From Limanda limanda (lineage: Eukaryota; Chordata; Actinopteri; Pleuronectiformes; Pleuronectidae), in contig NW_026870601.1 of the NCBI RefSeq assembly GCF_963576545.1, positions 186,001-250,000 of the forward strand: a stretch of DNA of 64,000 nt. The letters run 5' to 3'. The notes beneath the pieces were generated by a model that was given only the letters and a program-made list of their open reading frames with translations, was not told the origin of the DNA and searched no databases. Numbering within the stretch: position 1 is the first letter of the stretch; every line of letters starts with the position of its first letter. This document shows, in pieces, positions 48,460 to 62,434 of the stretch. The position numbers and the translations under genes were made by a program.

Positions 48460-51400
48460 GAGATATTCTTGAATAACTTTTTTTGTGAAGGTCGGAGAGA
48501 CTTGCAAGTAGGCTCTACCCCCACTAAATGGGGTAGCGCGCATCGATCGGTACCATCCTTGAGCTTCTCCGACTTTCGGAAGGGTTAGGGTTAGGGTTAG
48601 GGATGAAAGCACATAGGAGAAAGAGATATTCTTGAATAACTTTTTTTGTGAAGGTCGGAGAGACTTGCAAGTAGGCTCTACCCCCACTAAATGGGGTAGC
48701 GCGCATCGATCGGTACCATCCTTGAGCTTCTCCGACTTTCGGAAGGGTTAGGGTTAGGGTTAGGGATGAAAGCACATAGGAGAAAGAGATATTCTTGAAT
48801 AACTTTTTTTGTGAAGGTCGGAGAGACTTGCAAGTAGGCTCTACCCCCACTAAATGGAGTAGCGCGCATCGATCGGTACCATCCTTGAGCTTCTCCGACT
48901 TTCGGAAGGGTTAGGGTTAGGGTTAGGGATGAAAGCACATAGGAGAAAGAGATATTCTTGAATAACTTTTTTTGTGAAGGTCGGAGAGACTTGCAAGTAG
49001 GCTCTACCCCCACTAAATGGGGTAGCGCGCATCGATCGGTACCATCCTTGAGCTTCTCCGACTTTCGGAAGGGTTAGGGTTAGGGTTAGGGATGAAAGCA
49101 CATAGGAGAAAGAGATATTCTTGAATAACTTTTTTTGTGAAGGTCGGAGAGACTTGCAAGTAGGCTCTACCCCCACTAAATGGGGTAGCGCGCATCGATC
49201 GGTACCATCCTTGAGCTTCTCCGACTTTCGGAAGGGTTAGGGTTAGGGTTAGGGATGAAAGCACATAGGAGAAAGAGATATTCTTGAATAACTTTTTTTG
49301 TGAAGGTCGGAGAGACTTGCAAGTAGGCTCTACCCCCACTAAATGGGGTAGCGCGCATCGATCGGTACCATCCTTGAGCTTCTCCGACTTTCGGAAGGGT
49401 TAGGGTTAGGGTTAGGGATGAAAGCACATAGGAGAAAGAGATATTCTTGAATAACTTTTTTTGTGAAGGTCGGAGAGACTTGGAAAGTGGTTGCATCTGG
49501 ACTAATTTGGGTCCTGCGGATCGATTGGTACCATCCCCGAGCTTGTACGACCTTCGGAAGAGGTCGACCGACGAAATTCCCCCAAATCTGAGGAGATATT
49601 CTTGAATAACTTTTTTTGTGAAGGTCGGAGAGACTTGCAAGTAGGCTCTACCCCCACTAAATGGGGTTGCGCGCATCGATCGGTACCATCCTTGAGCTTC
49701 TCCGACTTTCGGAAGGGTTAGGGTTAGGGTTAGGGATGAAAGCACATAAGAGAAAGAGATATTCTTGAATAACTTTTTTTGTGAAGGTCGGAGAGACTTG
49801 CAAGTAGGCTCTACCCCCACTAAATGGGGTAGCGCGCATCGATCGGTACCATCCTTGAGCTTCTCCGTCTTTCGGAAGGGTTAGGGTTAGGGTTAGGGAT
49901 GAAAGCACATAGGAGAAAGAGATATTCTTGAATAACTTTTTTTGTGAAGGTCGGAGAGACTTGCAAGTTGGCTCTACCCCCACTAAATGGGGTAGCGCGC
50001 ATCGATCGGTACCATCCTTGAGCTTCTCCGACTTTCGGAAGGGTTAGGGTTAGGGTTAGGGATGAAAGCACATAGGAGAAAGAGATATTCTTGAATAACT
50101 TTTTTTGTGAAGGTCGGAGAGACTTGCAAGTAGGCTCTGCCCCCACTAAATGGGGTAGCGCGCATCGATCGGTACCATCCTTGAGCTTCTCCGACTTTCG
50201 GAAGGGTTAGGGTTAGGGTTAGGGATGAAAGCACATAGGAGAAAGAGATATTCTTGAATAACTTTTTTTGTGAAGGTCGGAGAGACTTGGAAAGTGGTTG
50301 CATCTGGACTAATTTGGGTCCTGCGGATCGATTGGTACCATCCCCGAGCTTGTACGACCTTCGGAAGAGGTCGACCGACGAAATTCCCCCAAATCTGAGG
50401 AGATATTCTTGAATAACTTTTTTTGTGAAGGTCGGAGAGACTTGCAAGTAGGCTTTACCCCCACTAAATGGGGTAGCGCGCATCGATCGGTACCATCCTT
50501 GAGCTTCTCCGACTTTCGGAAGGGTTAGGGTTAGGGTTAGGGATGAAAGCACATAGGAGAAAGAGATATTCTTGAATAACTTTTTTTGTGAAGGTCGGAG
50601 AGACTTGGAAAGTGGTTGCATCTGGACTAATTTGGGTCCTGCGGATCGATTGGTACCATCCCCGAGCTTGTACGACCTTCGGAAGAGGTCGACCGACGAA
50701 ATTCCCCCAAATCTGAGGAGATATTCTTGAATAACTTTTTTTGTGAAGGTCGGAGAGACTTGCAAGTAGGCTCTACCCCCACTAAATGGGGTTGCGCGCA
50801 TCGATCGGTACCATCCTTGAGCTTCTCCGACTTTCGGAAGGGTTAGGGTTAGGGTTAGGGATGAAAGCACATAGGAGAAAGAGATATTCTTGAATAACTT
50901 TTTTTGTGAAGGTCGGAGAGACTTGCAAGTAGGCTCTACCCCCACTAAATGGGGTAGCGCGCATCGATCGGTACCATCCTTGAGCTTCTCCGACTTTCGG
51001 AAGGGTTAGGGTTAGGGTTAGGGATGAAAGCACATAGGAGAAAGAGATATTCTTGAATAACTTTTTTTGTGAAGGTCGGAGAGACTTGGAAAGTGGTTGC
51101 ATCTGGACTAATTTGGGTCCTGCGGATCGATTGGTACCATCCCCGAGCTTGTACGACCTTCGGAAGAGGTCGACCGACGAAATTCCCCCAAATCTGAGGA
51201 GATATTCTTGAATTACTTTTTTTGTGAAGGTCGGAGAGACTTGCAAGTAGGCTCTACCCCCACTAAATGGGGTTGCGCGCATCGATCGGTACCATCCTTG
51301 AGCTTCTCCGACTTTCGGAAGGGTTAGGGTTAGGGTTAGGGATGAAAGCACATAGGAGAAAGAGATATTCTTGAATAACTTTTTTTGTGAAGGTCGGAGA

Positions 51401-53122
51401 GACTTGCAAGTAGGCTCTACCCCCACTAAATGGGGTAGCGCGCATCGATCGGTACCATCCTTGAGCTTCTCCGACTTTCGGAAGGGTTAGGGTTAGGGTT
51501 AGGGATGAAAGCACATAGGAGAAAGAGATATTCTTGAATAACTTTTTTTGTGAAGGTCGGAGAGACTTGCAAGTAGGCTCTACCCCCACTAAATGGGGTA
51601 GCGCGCATCGATCGGTACCATTATTGAGCTTCTCCGACTTTCGGAAGGGTTAGGGTTAGGGTTAGGGATGAAAGCACATAGGAGAAAGAGATATTCTTGA
51701 ATAACTTTTTTTGTGAAGGTCGGAGAGACTTGCAAGTAGGCTCTGCCCCCACTAAATGGGGTAGCGCGCATCGATCGGTACCATCCATGAGCTTCTCCGA
51801 CTTTCGGAAGGGTTAGGGTTAGGGTTAGGGATGAAAGCACATAGGAGAAAGAGATATTCTTGAATAACTTTTTTTGTGAAGGTCGGAGAGACTTGGAAAG
51901 TGGTTGCATCTGGACTAATTTGGGTCCTGCGGATCGATTGGTACCATCCCCGAGCTTGTACGACCTTCGGAAGAGGTCGACCGACGAAATTCCCCCAAAT
52001 CTGAGGAGATATTCTTGAATAACTTTTTTTGTGAAGGTCGGAGAGACTTGCAAGTAGGCTCTACCCCCACTAAATGGGGTAGCGCGCATCGATCGGTACC
52101 ATCCTTGAGCTTCTCCGACTTTCGGAAGGGTTAGGGTTAGGGTTAGGGATGAAAGCACATAGGAGAAAGAGATATTCTTGAATAACTTTTTTTGTGAAGG
52201 TCGGAGAGACTTGGAAAGTGGTTGCATCTGGACTAATTTGGGTCCTGCGGATCGATTGGTACCATCTTCGAGCTTGTACGACCTTCGGAAGAGGTCGACC
52301 GACGAAATTCCCCCAAATCTGAGGAGATATTCTTGAATAACTTTTTTTGTGAAGGTCGGAGAGACTTGCAAGTAGGCTCTACCCCCACTAAATGTGGTAG
52401 CGCGCATCGATCGGTACCATCCTTGAGCTTCTCCGACTTTCGGAAGGGTTAGGGTTAGGGTTAGGGATGAAAGCACATAGGAGAAAGAGATATTCTTGAA
52501 TAACTTTTTTTGTGAAGGTCGGAGAGACTTGGAAAGTGGTTGCATCTGGACTAATTTGGGTCCTGCGGATCGATTGGTACCATCCCCGAGCTTGTACGAC
52601 CTTCGGAAGAGGTCGACCGACGAAATTCCCCCAAATCTGAGGAGATATTCTTGAATAACTTTTTTTGTGAAGGTCGGAGAGACTTGCAAGTAGGCTCTAC
52701 CCCCACTAAATGGGGTTGCGCGCATCGATCAGTACCATCCTTGAGCTTCTCCGACTTTCGGAAGGGTTAGGGTTAGGGTTAGGGATGAAAGCACATAGGA
52801 GAAAGAGATATTCTTGAATAACTTTTTTTGTGAAGGTCGGAGAGACTTGCAAGTAGGCTCTACCCCCACTAAATGGGGTAGCGCGCATCGATCGGTACCA
52901 TCCTTGAGCTTCTCCGACTTTCGGAAGGGTTAGGGTTAGGGTTAGGGATGAAAGCACATAGGAGAAAGAGATATTCTTGAATAACTTTTTTTGTGAAGGT
53001 CGGAGAGACTTGGAAAGTGGTTGCATCTGGACTAATTTGGGTCCTGCGGATCGATTGGTACCATCCCCGAGCTTGTACAACCTTCGGAAGAGGTCGACCG
53101 ACGAAATTCCCCCAAATCTGAG

Positions 53123-56100
53123 GAGATATTCTTGAATTACTTTTTTTGTGAAGGTCGGAGAGACTTGCAAGTAGGCTCTACCCCCACTAAATGGGGTTGC
53201 GCGCATCGATCGGTACCATCCTTGAGCTTCTCCGACTTTCGGAAGGGTTAGGGTTAGGGTTAGGGATGAAAGCACATAGGAGAAAGAGATATTCTTGAAT
53301 AACTTTTTTTGTGAAGGTCGGAGAGACTTGCAAGTAGGCTCTACCCCCACTAAATGGGGTAGCGCGCATCGATCGGTACCATCCTTGAGCTTCTCCGACT
53401 TTCGGAAGGGTTAGGGTTAGGGTTAGGGATGAAAGCACATAGGAGAAAGAGATATTCTTGAATAACTTTTTTTGTGAAGGTCGGAGAGACTTGCAAGTAG
53501 GCTCTACCCCCACTAAATGGGATAGCGCGCATCGATCGGTACCATCCTTGAGCTTCTCCGACTTTCGGAAGGGTTAGGGTTAGGGTTAGGGATGAAAGCA
53601 CATAGGAGAAAGAGATATTCTTGAATAACTTTTTTTGTGAAGGTCGGAGAGACTTGCAAGTAGGCTCTACCCCCACTAAATGGGGTAGCGCGCATCGATC
53701 GGTACCATCCTTGAGCTTCTCCGACTTTCGGAAGGGTTAGGGTTAGGGTTAGGGATGAAAGCACATAGGAGAAAGAGATATTCTTGAATAACTTTTTTTG
53801 TGAAGGTCGGAGAGACTTGCAAGTAGGCTCTACCCCCACTAAATGGGGTAGCGCGCATCGATCGGTACCATCCTTGAGCTTCTCCGACTTTCGGAAGGGT
53901 TAGGGTTAGGGTTAGGGATGAAAGCACATAGGAGAAAGAGATATTCTTGAATAACTTTTTTTGTGAAGGTCGGAGAGACTTGGAAAGTGGTTGCATCTGG
54001 ACTAATTTGGGTCCTGCGGATCGATTGGTACCATCCCCGAGCTTGTACGACCTTCGGAAGAGGTCGACCGACGAAATTCCCCCAAATCTGAGGAGATATT
54101 CTTGAATAACTTTTTTTGTGAAGGTCGGAGAGACTTGCAAGTAGGCTCTACCCCCACTAAATGGGGTAGCGCGCATCGATCGGTACCATCCTTGAGCTTC
54201 TCCGACTTTCGGAAGGGTTAGGGTTAGGGTTAGGGATGAAAGCACATAGGAGAAAGAGATATTCTTGAATAACTTTTTTTGTGAAGGTCGGAGAGACTTG
54301 GAAAGTGGTTGCATCTGGACTAATTTGGGTCCTGCAGATCGATTGGTACCATCCCCGAGCTTGTACGACCTTCGGAAGAGGTCGACCGACGAAATTCCCC
54401 CAAATCTGAGGAGATATTCTTGAATAACTTTTTTTGTGAAGGTCGGAGAGACTTGCAAGTAGGCTCTACCCCCACTAAATGGGGTTGCGCGCATCGATCG
54501 GTACCATCCTTGAGCTTCTCCGACTTTCGGAAGGGTTAGGGTTAGGGTTAGGGATGAAAGCACATAGGAGAAAGAGATATTCTTGAATAACTTTTTTTGT
54601 GAAGGTCGGAGAGACTTGCAAGTAGGCTCTACCCCCACTAAATGGGGTAGCGCGCATCGATCGGTACCATCCTTGAGCTTCTCCGACTTTCGGAAGGGTT
54701 AGGGTTAGGGTTAGGGATGAAAGCACATAGGAGAAAGAGATATTCTTGAATAACTTTTTTTGTGAAGGTCGGAGAGACTTGCAAGTAGGCTCTGCCCCCA
54801 CTAAATGGGGTAGCGCGCATCGATCGGTACCATCCTTGAGCTTCTCCGACTTTCGGAAGGGTTAGGGTTAGGGATGAAAGCACATAGGAGAAAGAGATAT
54901 TCTTGAATAACTTTTTTTGTGAAGGTCGGAGAGACTTGGAAAGTGGTTGCATCTGGACTAATTTGGGTCCTGCGGATCGATTGGTACCATCCCCGAGCTT
55001 GTACGACCTTCGGAAGAGGTCGACCGACGAAATTCCCCCAAATCTGAGGAGATATTCTTGAATAACTTTTTTTGTGAAGGTCGGAGAGACTTGCAAGTAG
55101 GCTCTACCCCCACTAAATGGGGTAGCGCGCATCGATCGGTACCATCCTTGAGCTTCTCCGACTTTCGGAAGGGTTAGGGTTAGGGTTAGGGATGAAAGCA
55201 CATAGGAGAAAGAGATATTCTTGAATAACTTTTTTTGTGAAGGTCGGAGAGACTTGGAAAGTGGTTGCATCTGGACTAATTTGGGTCCTGCAGATCGATT
55301 GGTACCATCCCCGAGCTTGTACGACCTTCGGAAGAGGTCGACCGACGAAATTCCCCCAAATCTGAGGAGATATTCTTGAATAACTTTTTTTGTGAAGGTC
55401 GGAGAGACTTGCAAGTAGGCTCTACCCCCACTAAATGGGGTTGCGCGCATCGATCGGTACCATCCTTGAGCTTCTCCGACTTTCGGAAGGGTTAGGGTTA
55501 GGGTTAGGGATGAAAGCACATAGGAGAAAGAGATATTCTTGAATAACTTTTTTTGTGAAGGTCGGAAAGACTTGCAAGTAGGCTCTACCCCCACTAAATG
55601 GGGTAGCGCGCATCGATCGGTACCATCCTTGAGCTTCTCCGACTTTCGGAAGGGTTAGGGTTAGGGTTAGGGATGAAAGCACATAGGAGAAAGAGATATT
55701 CTTGAATAACTTTTTTTGTGAAGGTCGGAGAGACTTGGAAAGTGGTTGCATCTGGACTAATTTGGGTCCTGCGGATCGATTGGTACCATCCCCGAGCTTG
55801 TACGACCTTCGGAAGAGGTCGACCGACGAAATTCCCCCAAATCTGAGGAGATATTCTTGAATTACTTTTTTTGTGAAGGTCGGAGAGACTTGCAAGTAGG
55901 CTCTACCCCCACTAAATGGGGTTGCGCGCATCGATCGGTACCATCCTTGAGCTTCTCCGACTTTCGGAAGGGTTAGGGTTAGGGTTAGGGATGAAAGCAC
56001 ATAGGAGAAAGAGATATTCTTGAATAACTTTTTTTGTGAAGGTCGGAGAGACTTGCAAGTAGGCTCTACCCCCACTAAATGGGGTAGCGCGCATCGATCG

Positions 56101-59100
56101 GTACCATCCTTGAGCTTCTCCGACTTTTGGAAGGGTTAGGGTTAGGGTTAGGGATGAAAGCACATAGGAGAAAGAGATATTCTTGAATAACTTTTTTTGT
56201 GAAGGTCGGAGAGACTTGCAAGTAGGCTCTGCCCCCACTAAATGGGGTAGCGCACATCGATCGGTACCATCCTTGAGCTTCTCCGACTTTCGGAAGGGTT
56301 AAGGTTAGGGTTAGGGATGAAAGCACATAGGAGAAAGAGATATTCTTGAATAACTTTTTTTGTGAAGGTCGGAGAGACTTGGAAAGTGGTTGCATCTGGA
56401 CTAATTTGGGTCCTGCGGATCGATTGGTACCATCCCCGAGCTTGTACGACCTTCGGAAGAGGTCGACCGACGAAATTCCCCCAAATCTGAGGAGATATTC
56501 TTGAATAACTTTTTTTGTGAAGGTCGGAGAGACTTGCAAGTAGGCTCTACCCCCACTAAATGGGGTTGCGCGCATCGATCGGTACCATCCTTGAGCTTCT
56601 CCGACTTTCGGAAGGGTTAGGGTTAGGGTTAGGGATGAAAGCACATAGGAGAAAGAGATATTCTTGAATAACTTTTTTTGTGAAGGTCGGAGAGACTTGC
56701 AAGTAGGCTCTACCCCCACTAAATGGGGTAGCGCGCATCGATCGGTACCATCCTTGAGCTTCTCCGACTTTCGGAAGGGTTAGGGTTAGGGTTAGGGATG
56801 AAAGCACATAGGAGAAAGAGATATTCTTGTATAACTTTTTTTGTGAAGGTCGGAGAGACTTGGAAAGTGGTTGCATCTGGACTAATTTGGGTCCTGCGGA
56901 TCGATTGGTACCATCCCCGAGCTTGTACAACCTTCGGAAGAGGTCGACCGACGAAATTCCCCCAAATCTGAGGAGATATTCTTGAATTACTTTTTTTGTG
57001 AAGGTCGGAGAGACTTGCAAGTAGGCTCTACCCCCACTAAATGGGGTTGCGCGCATCGATCGGTACCATCCTTGAGCTTCTCCGACTTTCGGAAGGGTTA
57101 GGGTTAGGGTTAGGGATGAAAGCACATAGGAGAAAGAGATATTCTTGAATAACTTTTTTTGTGAAGGTCGGAGAGACTTGCAAGTAGGCTCTACCCCCAC
57201 TAAATGGGATAGCGCGCATCGATCGGTACCATCCTTGAGCTTCTCCGACTTTCGGAAGGGTTAGGGTTAGGGTTAGGGATGAAAGCACATAGGAGAAAGA
57301 GATATTCTTGAATAACTTTTTTTGTGAAGGTCGGAGAGACTTGCAAGTAGGCTCTACCCCCACTAAATGGGGTAGCGCGCATCGATCGGTACCATCCTTG
57401 AGCTTCTCCGACTTTTGGAAGGGTTAGGGTTAGGGTTAGGGATGAAAGCACATAGGAGAAAGAGATATTCTTGAATAACTTTTTTTGTGAAGGTCGGAGA
57501 GACTTGCAAGTAGGCTCTACCCCCACTAAATGGGGTAGCGCGCATCGATCGGTACCATCCTTGAGCTTCTCCGACTTTCGGAAGGGTTAGGGTTAGGGTT
57601 AGGGATGAAAGCACATAGGAGAAAGAGATATTCTTGAATAACTTTTTTTGTGAAGGTCGGAGAGACTTGGAAAGTGGTTGCATCTGGACTAATTTGGGTC
57701 CTGCGGATCGATTGGTACCATCCCCGAGCTTGTACGACCTTCGGAAGAGGTCGACCGACGAAATTCCCCCAAATCTGAGGAGATATTCTTGAATAACTTT
57801 TTTTGTGAAGGTCGGAGAGACTTGCAAGTAGGCTCTACCCCCACTAAATGGGGTTGCGCGCATCGATCGGTACCATTCTTGAGCTTCTCCGACTTTCGGA
57901 AGGGTTAGGGTTAGGGTTAGGGATGAAAGCACATAGGAGAAAGAGATATTCTTGAATAACTTTTTTTGTGAAGGTCGGAGAGACTTGGAAAGTGGTTGCA
58001 TCTGGACTAATTTGGGTCCTGCAGATCGATTGGTACCATCCCCGAGCTTGTACGACCTTCGGAAGAGGTCGACCGACGAAATTCCCCCAAATCTGAGGAG
58101 ATATTCTTGAATAACTTTTTTTGTGAAGGTCGGAGAGACTTGCAAGTAGGCTCTACCCCCACTAAATGGGGTTGCGCGCATCGATCGGTACCATCCTTGA
58201 GCTTCTCCGACTTTCGGAAGGGTTAGGGTTAGGGTTAGGGATGAAAGCACATAGGAGAAAGAGATATTCTTGAATAACTTTTTTTGTGAAGGTCGGAAAG
58301 ACTTGCAAGTAGGCTCTACCCCCACTAAATGGGGTAGCGCGCATCGATCGGTACCATCCTTGAGCTTCTCCGACTTTCGGAAGGGTTAGGGTTAGGGTTA
58401 GGGATGAAAGCACATAGGAGAAAGAGATATTCTTGAATAACTTTTTTTGTGAAGGTCGGAGAGACTTGGAAAGTGGTTGCATCTGGACTAATTTGGGTCC
58501 TGCGGATCGATTGGTACCATCCCCGAGCTTGTACGACCTTCGGAAGAGGTCGACCGACGAAATTCCCCCAAATCTGAGGAGATATTCTTGAATTACTTTT
58601 TTTGTGAAGGTCGGAGAGACTTGCAAGTAGGCTCTACCCCCACTAAATGGGGTTGCGCGCATCGATCGGTACCATCCTTGAGCTTCTCCGACTTTCGGAA
58701 GGGTTAGGGTTAGGGTTAGGGATGAAAGCACATAGGAGAAAGAGATATTCTTGAATAACTTTTTTTGTGAAGGTCGGAGAGACTTGCAAGTAGGCTCTAC
58801 CCCCACTAAATGGGGTAGCGCGCATCGATCGGTACCATCCTTGAGCTTCTCCGACTTTCGGAAGGGTTAGGGTTAGGGTTAGGGATGAAAGCACATAGGA
58901 GAAAGAGATATTCTTGAATAACTTTTTTTGTGAAGGTCGGAGAGACTTGCAAGTAGGCTCTGCCCCCACTAAATGGGGTAGCGCGCATCGATCGGTACCA
59001 TCCTTGAGCTTCTCCGACTTTCGGAAGGGTTAGGGTTAGGGTTAGGGATGAAAGCACATAGGAGAAAGAGATATTCTTGAATAACTTTTTTTGTGAAGGT

Positions 59101-62100
59101 CGGAGAGACTTGGAAAGTGGTTGCATCTGGACTAATTTGGGTCCTGCGGATCGATTGGTACCATCCCCGAGCTTGTACGACCTTCGGAAGAGGTCGACCG
59201 ACGAAATTCCCCCAAATCTGAGGAGATATTCTTGAATAACTTTTTTTGTGAAGGTCGGAGAGACTTGCAAGTAGGCTCTACCCCCACTAAATGGGGTTGC
59301 GCGCATCGATCGGTACCATCCTTGAGCTTCTCCGACTTTCGGAAGGGTTAGGGTTAGGGTTAGGGATGAAAGCACATAGGAGAAAGAGATATTCTTGAAT
59401 AACTTTTTTTGTGAAGGTCGGAGAGACTTGCAAGTAGGCTCTACCCCCACTAAATGGGGTAGCGCGCATCGATCGGTACCATCCTTGAGCTTCTCCGACT
59501 TTCGGAAGGGTTAGGGTTAGGGTTAGGGATGAAAGCACATAGGAGAAAGAGATATTCTTGAATAACTTTTTTTGTGAAGGTCGGAGAGACTTGGAAAGTG
59601 GTTGCATCTGGACTAATTTGGGTCCTGCGGATCGATTGGTACCATCCCCGAGCTTGTACAACCTTCGGAAGAGGTCGACCGACGAAATTCCCCCAAATCT
59701 GAGGAGATATTCTTGAATTACTTTTTTTGTGAAGGTCGGAGAGACTTGCAAGTAGGCTCTACCCCCACTAAATGGGGTTGCGCGCATCGATCGGTACCAT
59801 CCTTGAGCTTCTCCGACTTTCGGAAGGGTTAGGGTTAGGGTTAGGGATGAAAGCACATAGGAGAAAGAGATATTCTTGAATAACTTTTTTTGTGAAGGTC
59901 GGAGAGACTTGCAAGTAGGCTCTACCCCCACTAAATGGGGTAGCGCGCATCGATCGGTACCATCCTTGAGCTTCTCCGACTTTCGGAAGGGTTAGGGTTA
60001 GGGTTAGGGATGAAAGCACATAGGAGAAAGAGATATTCTTGAATAACTTTTTTTGTGAAGGTCGGAGAGACTTGCAAGTAGGCTCTACCCCCACTAAATG
60101 GGATAGCGCGCATCGATCGGTACCATCCTTGAGCTTCTCCGACTTTCGGAAGGGTTAGGGTTAGGGTTAGGGATGAAAGCACATAGGAGAAAGAGATATT
60201 CTTGAATAACTTTTTTTGTGAAGGTCGGAGAGACTTGCAAGTAGGCTCTACCCCCACTAAATGGGGTAGCGCGCATCGATCGGTACCATCCTTGAGCTTC
60301 TCCGACTTTCGGAAGGGTTAGGGTTAGGGTTAGGGATGAAAGCACATAGGAGAAAGAGATATTCTTGAATAACTTTTTTTGTGAAGGTCGGAGAGACTTG
60401 CAAGTAGGCTCTACCCCCACTAAATGGGGTAGCGCGCATCGATCGGTACCATCCTTGAGCTTCTCCGACTTTCGGAAGGGTTAGGGTTAGGGTTAGGGAT
60501 GAAAGCACATAGGAGAAAGAGATATTCTTGAATAACTTTTTTTGTGAAGGTCGGAGAGACTTGGAAAGTGGTTGCATCTGGACTAATTTGGGTCCTGCGG
60601 ATCGATTGGTACCATCCCCGAGCTTGTACGACCTTCGGAAGAGGTCGACCGACGAAATTCCCCCAAATCTGAGGAGATATTCTTGAATAACTTTTTTTGT
60701 GAAGGTCGGAGAGACTTGCAAGTAGGCTCTACCCCCACTAAATGGGGTAGCGCGCATCGATCGGTACCATCCTTGAGCTTCTCCGACTTTCGGAAGGGTT
60801 AGGGTTAGGGTTAGGGATGAAAGCACATAGGAGAAAGAGATATTCTTGAATAACTTTTTTTGTGAAGGTCGGAGAGACTTGGAAAGTGGTTGCATCTGGA
60901 CTAATTTGGGTCCTGCAGATCGATTGGTACCATCCCCGAGCTTGTACGACCTTCGGAAGAGGTCGACCGACGAAATTCCCCCAAATCTGAGGAGATATTC
61001 TTGAATAACTTTTTTTGTGAAGGTCGGAGAGACTTGCAAGTAGGCTCTACCCCCACTAAATGGGGTTGCGCGCATCGATCGGTACCATCCTTGAGCTTCT
61101 CCGACTTTCGGAAGGGTTAGGGTTAGGGTTAGGGATGAAAGCACATAGGAGAATGAGATATTCTTGAATAACTTTTTTTGTGAAGGTCGGAGAGACTTGC
61201 AAGTAGGCTCTACCCCCACTAAATGGGGTAGCGCGCATCGATCGGTACCATCCTTGAGCTTCTCCGACTTTCGGAAGGGTTAGGGTTAGGGTTAGGGATG
61301 AAAGCACATAGGAGAAAGAGATATTCTTGAATAACTTTTTTTGTGAAGGTCGGAGAGACTTGCAAGTAGGCTCTGCCCCCACTAAATGGGGTAGCGCGCA
61401 TCGATCGGTACCATCCTTGAGCTTCTCCGACTTTCGGAAGGGTTAGGGTTAGGGTTAGGGATGAAAGCACATAGGAGAAAGAGATATTCTTGAATAACTT
61501 TTTTTGTGAAGGTCGGAGAGACTTGGAAAGTGGTTGCATCTGGACTAATTTGGGTCCTGCGGATCGATTGGTACCATCCCCGAGCTTGTACGACCTTCGG
61601 AAGAGGTCGACCGACGAAATTCCCCCAAATCTGAGGAGATATTCTTGAATAACTTTTTTTGTGAAGGTCGGAGAGACTTGCAAGTAGGCTCTACCCCCAC
61701 TAAATGGGGTAGCGCGCATCGATCGGTACCATCCTTGAGCTTCTCCGACTTTCGGAAGGGTTAGGGTTAGGGTTAGGGATGAAAGCACATAGGAGAAAGA
61801 GATATTCTTGAATAACTTTTTTTGTGAAGGTCGGAGAGACTTGGAAAGTGGTTGCATCTGGACTAATTTGGGTCCTGCGGATCGATTGGTACCATCCCCG
61901 AGCTTGTACGACCTTCGGAAGAGGTCGACCGACGAAATTCCCCCAAATCTGAGGAGATATTCTTGAATAACTTTTTTTGTGAAGGTCGGAGAGACTTGCA
62001 AGTAGGCTCTACCCCCACTAAATGGGGTTGCGCGCATCGATCGGTACCATCCTTGAGCTTCTCCGACTTTCGGAAGGGTTAGGGTTAGGGTTAGGGATGA

Positions 62101-62434
62101 AAGCACATAGGAGAAAGAGATATTCTTGAATAACTTTTTTTGTGAAGGTCGGAAAGACTTGCAAGTAGGCTCTACCCCCACTAAATGGGGTAGCGCGCAT
62201 CGATCGGTACCATCCTTGAGCTTCTCCGACTTTCGGAAGGGTTAGGGTTAGGGTTAGGGATGAAAGCACATAGGAGAAAGAGATATTCTTGAATAACTTT
62301 TTTTGTGAAGGTCGGAGAGACTTGGAAAGTGGTTGCATCTGGACTAATTTGGGTCCTGCGGATCGATTGGTACCATCCCCGAGCTTGTACGACCTTCGGA
62401 AGAGGTCGACCGACGAAATTCCCCCAAATCTGAG
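53123..62434 (+). repeat. Right-hand section with 6.6-kb and 2.7-kb periods
   Basis: Units from 53123 recur at 59704 (offset 6581 bp, later 6587 bp after the short A at 54737). Within this, 55367-58097 recurs from 58098 at an offset of 2731 bp. Shared markers are GTCGGAAAG (near 55565, 58295 and 62152), CTGCAGATC in B (near 54335, 55290, 58021 and 60915), ATGGGATAGCG (near 53520, 57207 and 60101) and the GAATTAC head variant before the T7 tract. The A run before the ATGGGATAGCG unit is one unit shorter at 57.0 kb than at 53.2 and 59.8 kb. Confidence 0.78.

Larger units (their letters stand above)
39329..54092 (+). repeat. Very large higher-order unit, version 3 (about 14.7 kb)
   Basis: This is the partner of 24741-39328. 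It differs in where its internal tandem duplication lies: here 39810-44134 is duplicated to 44135-48459, whereas version 2 has the pair at 29052-37877. Its last third is also the copy of 9655-14148. Confidence 0.78.
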
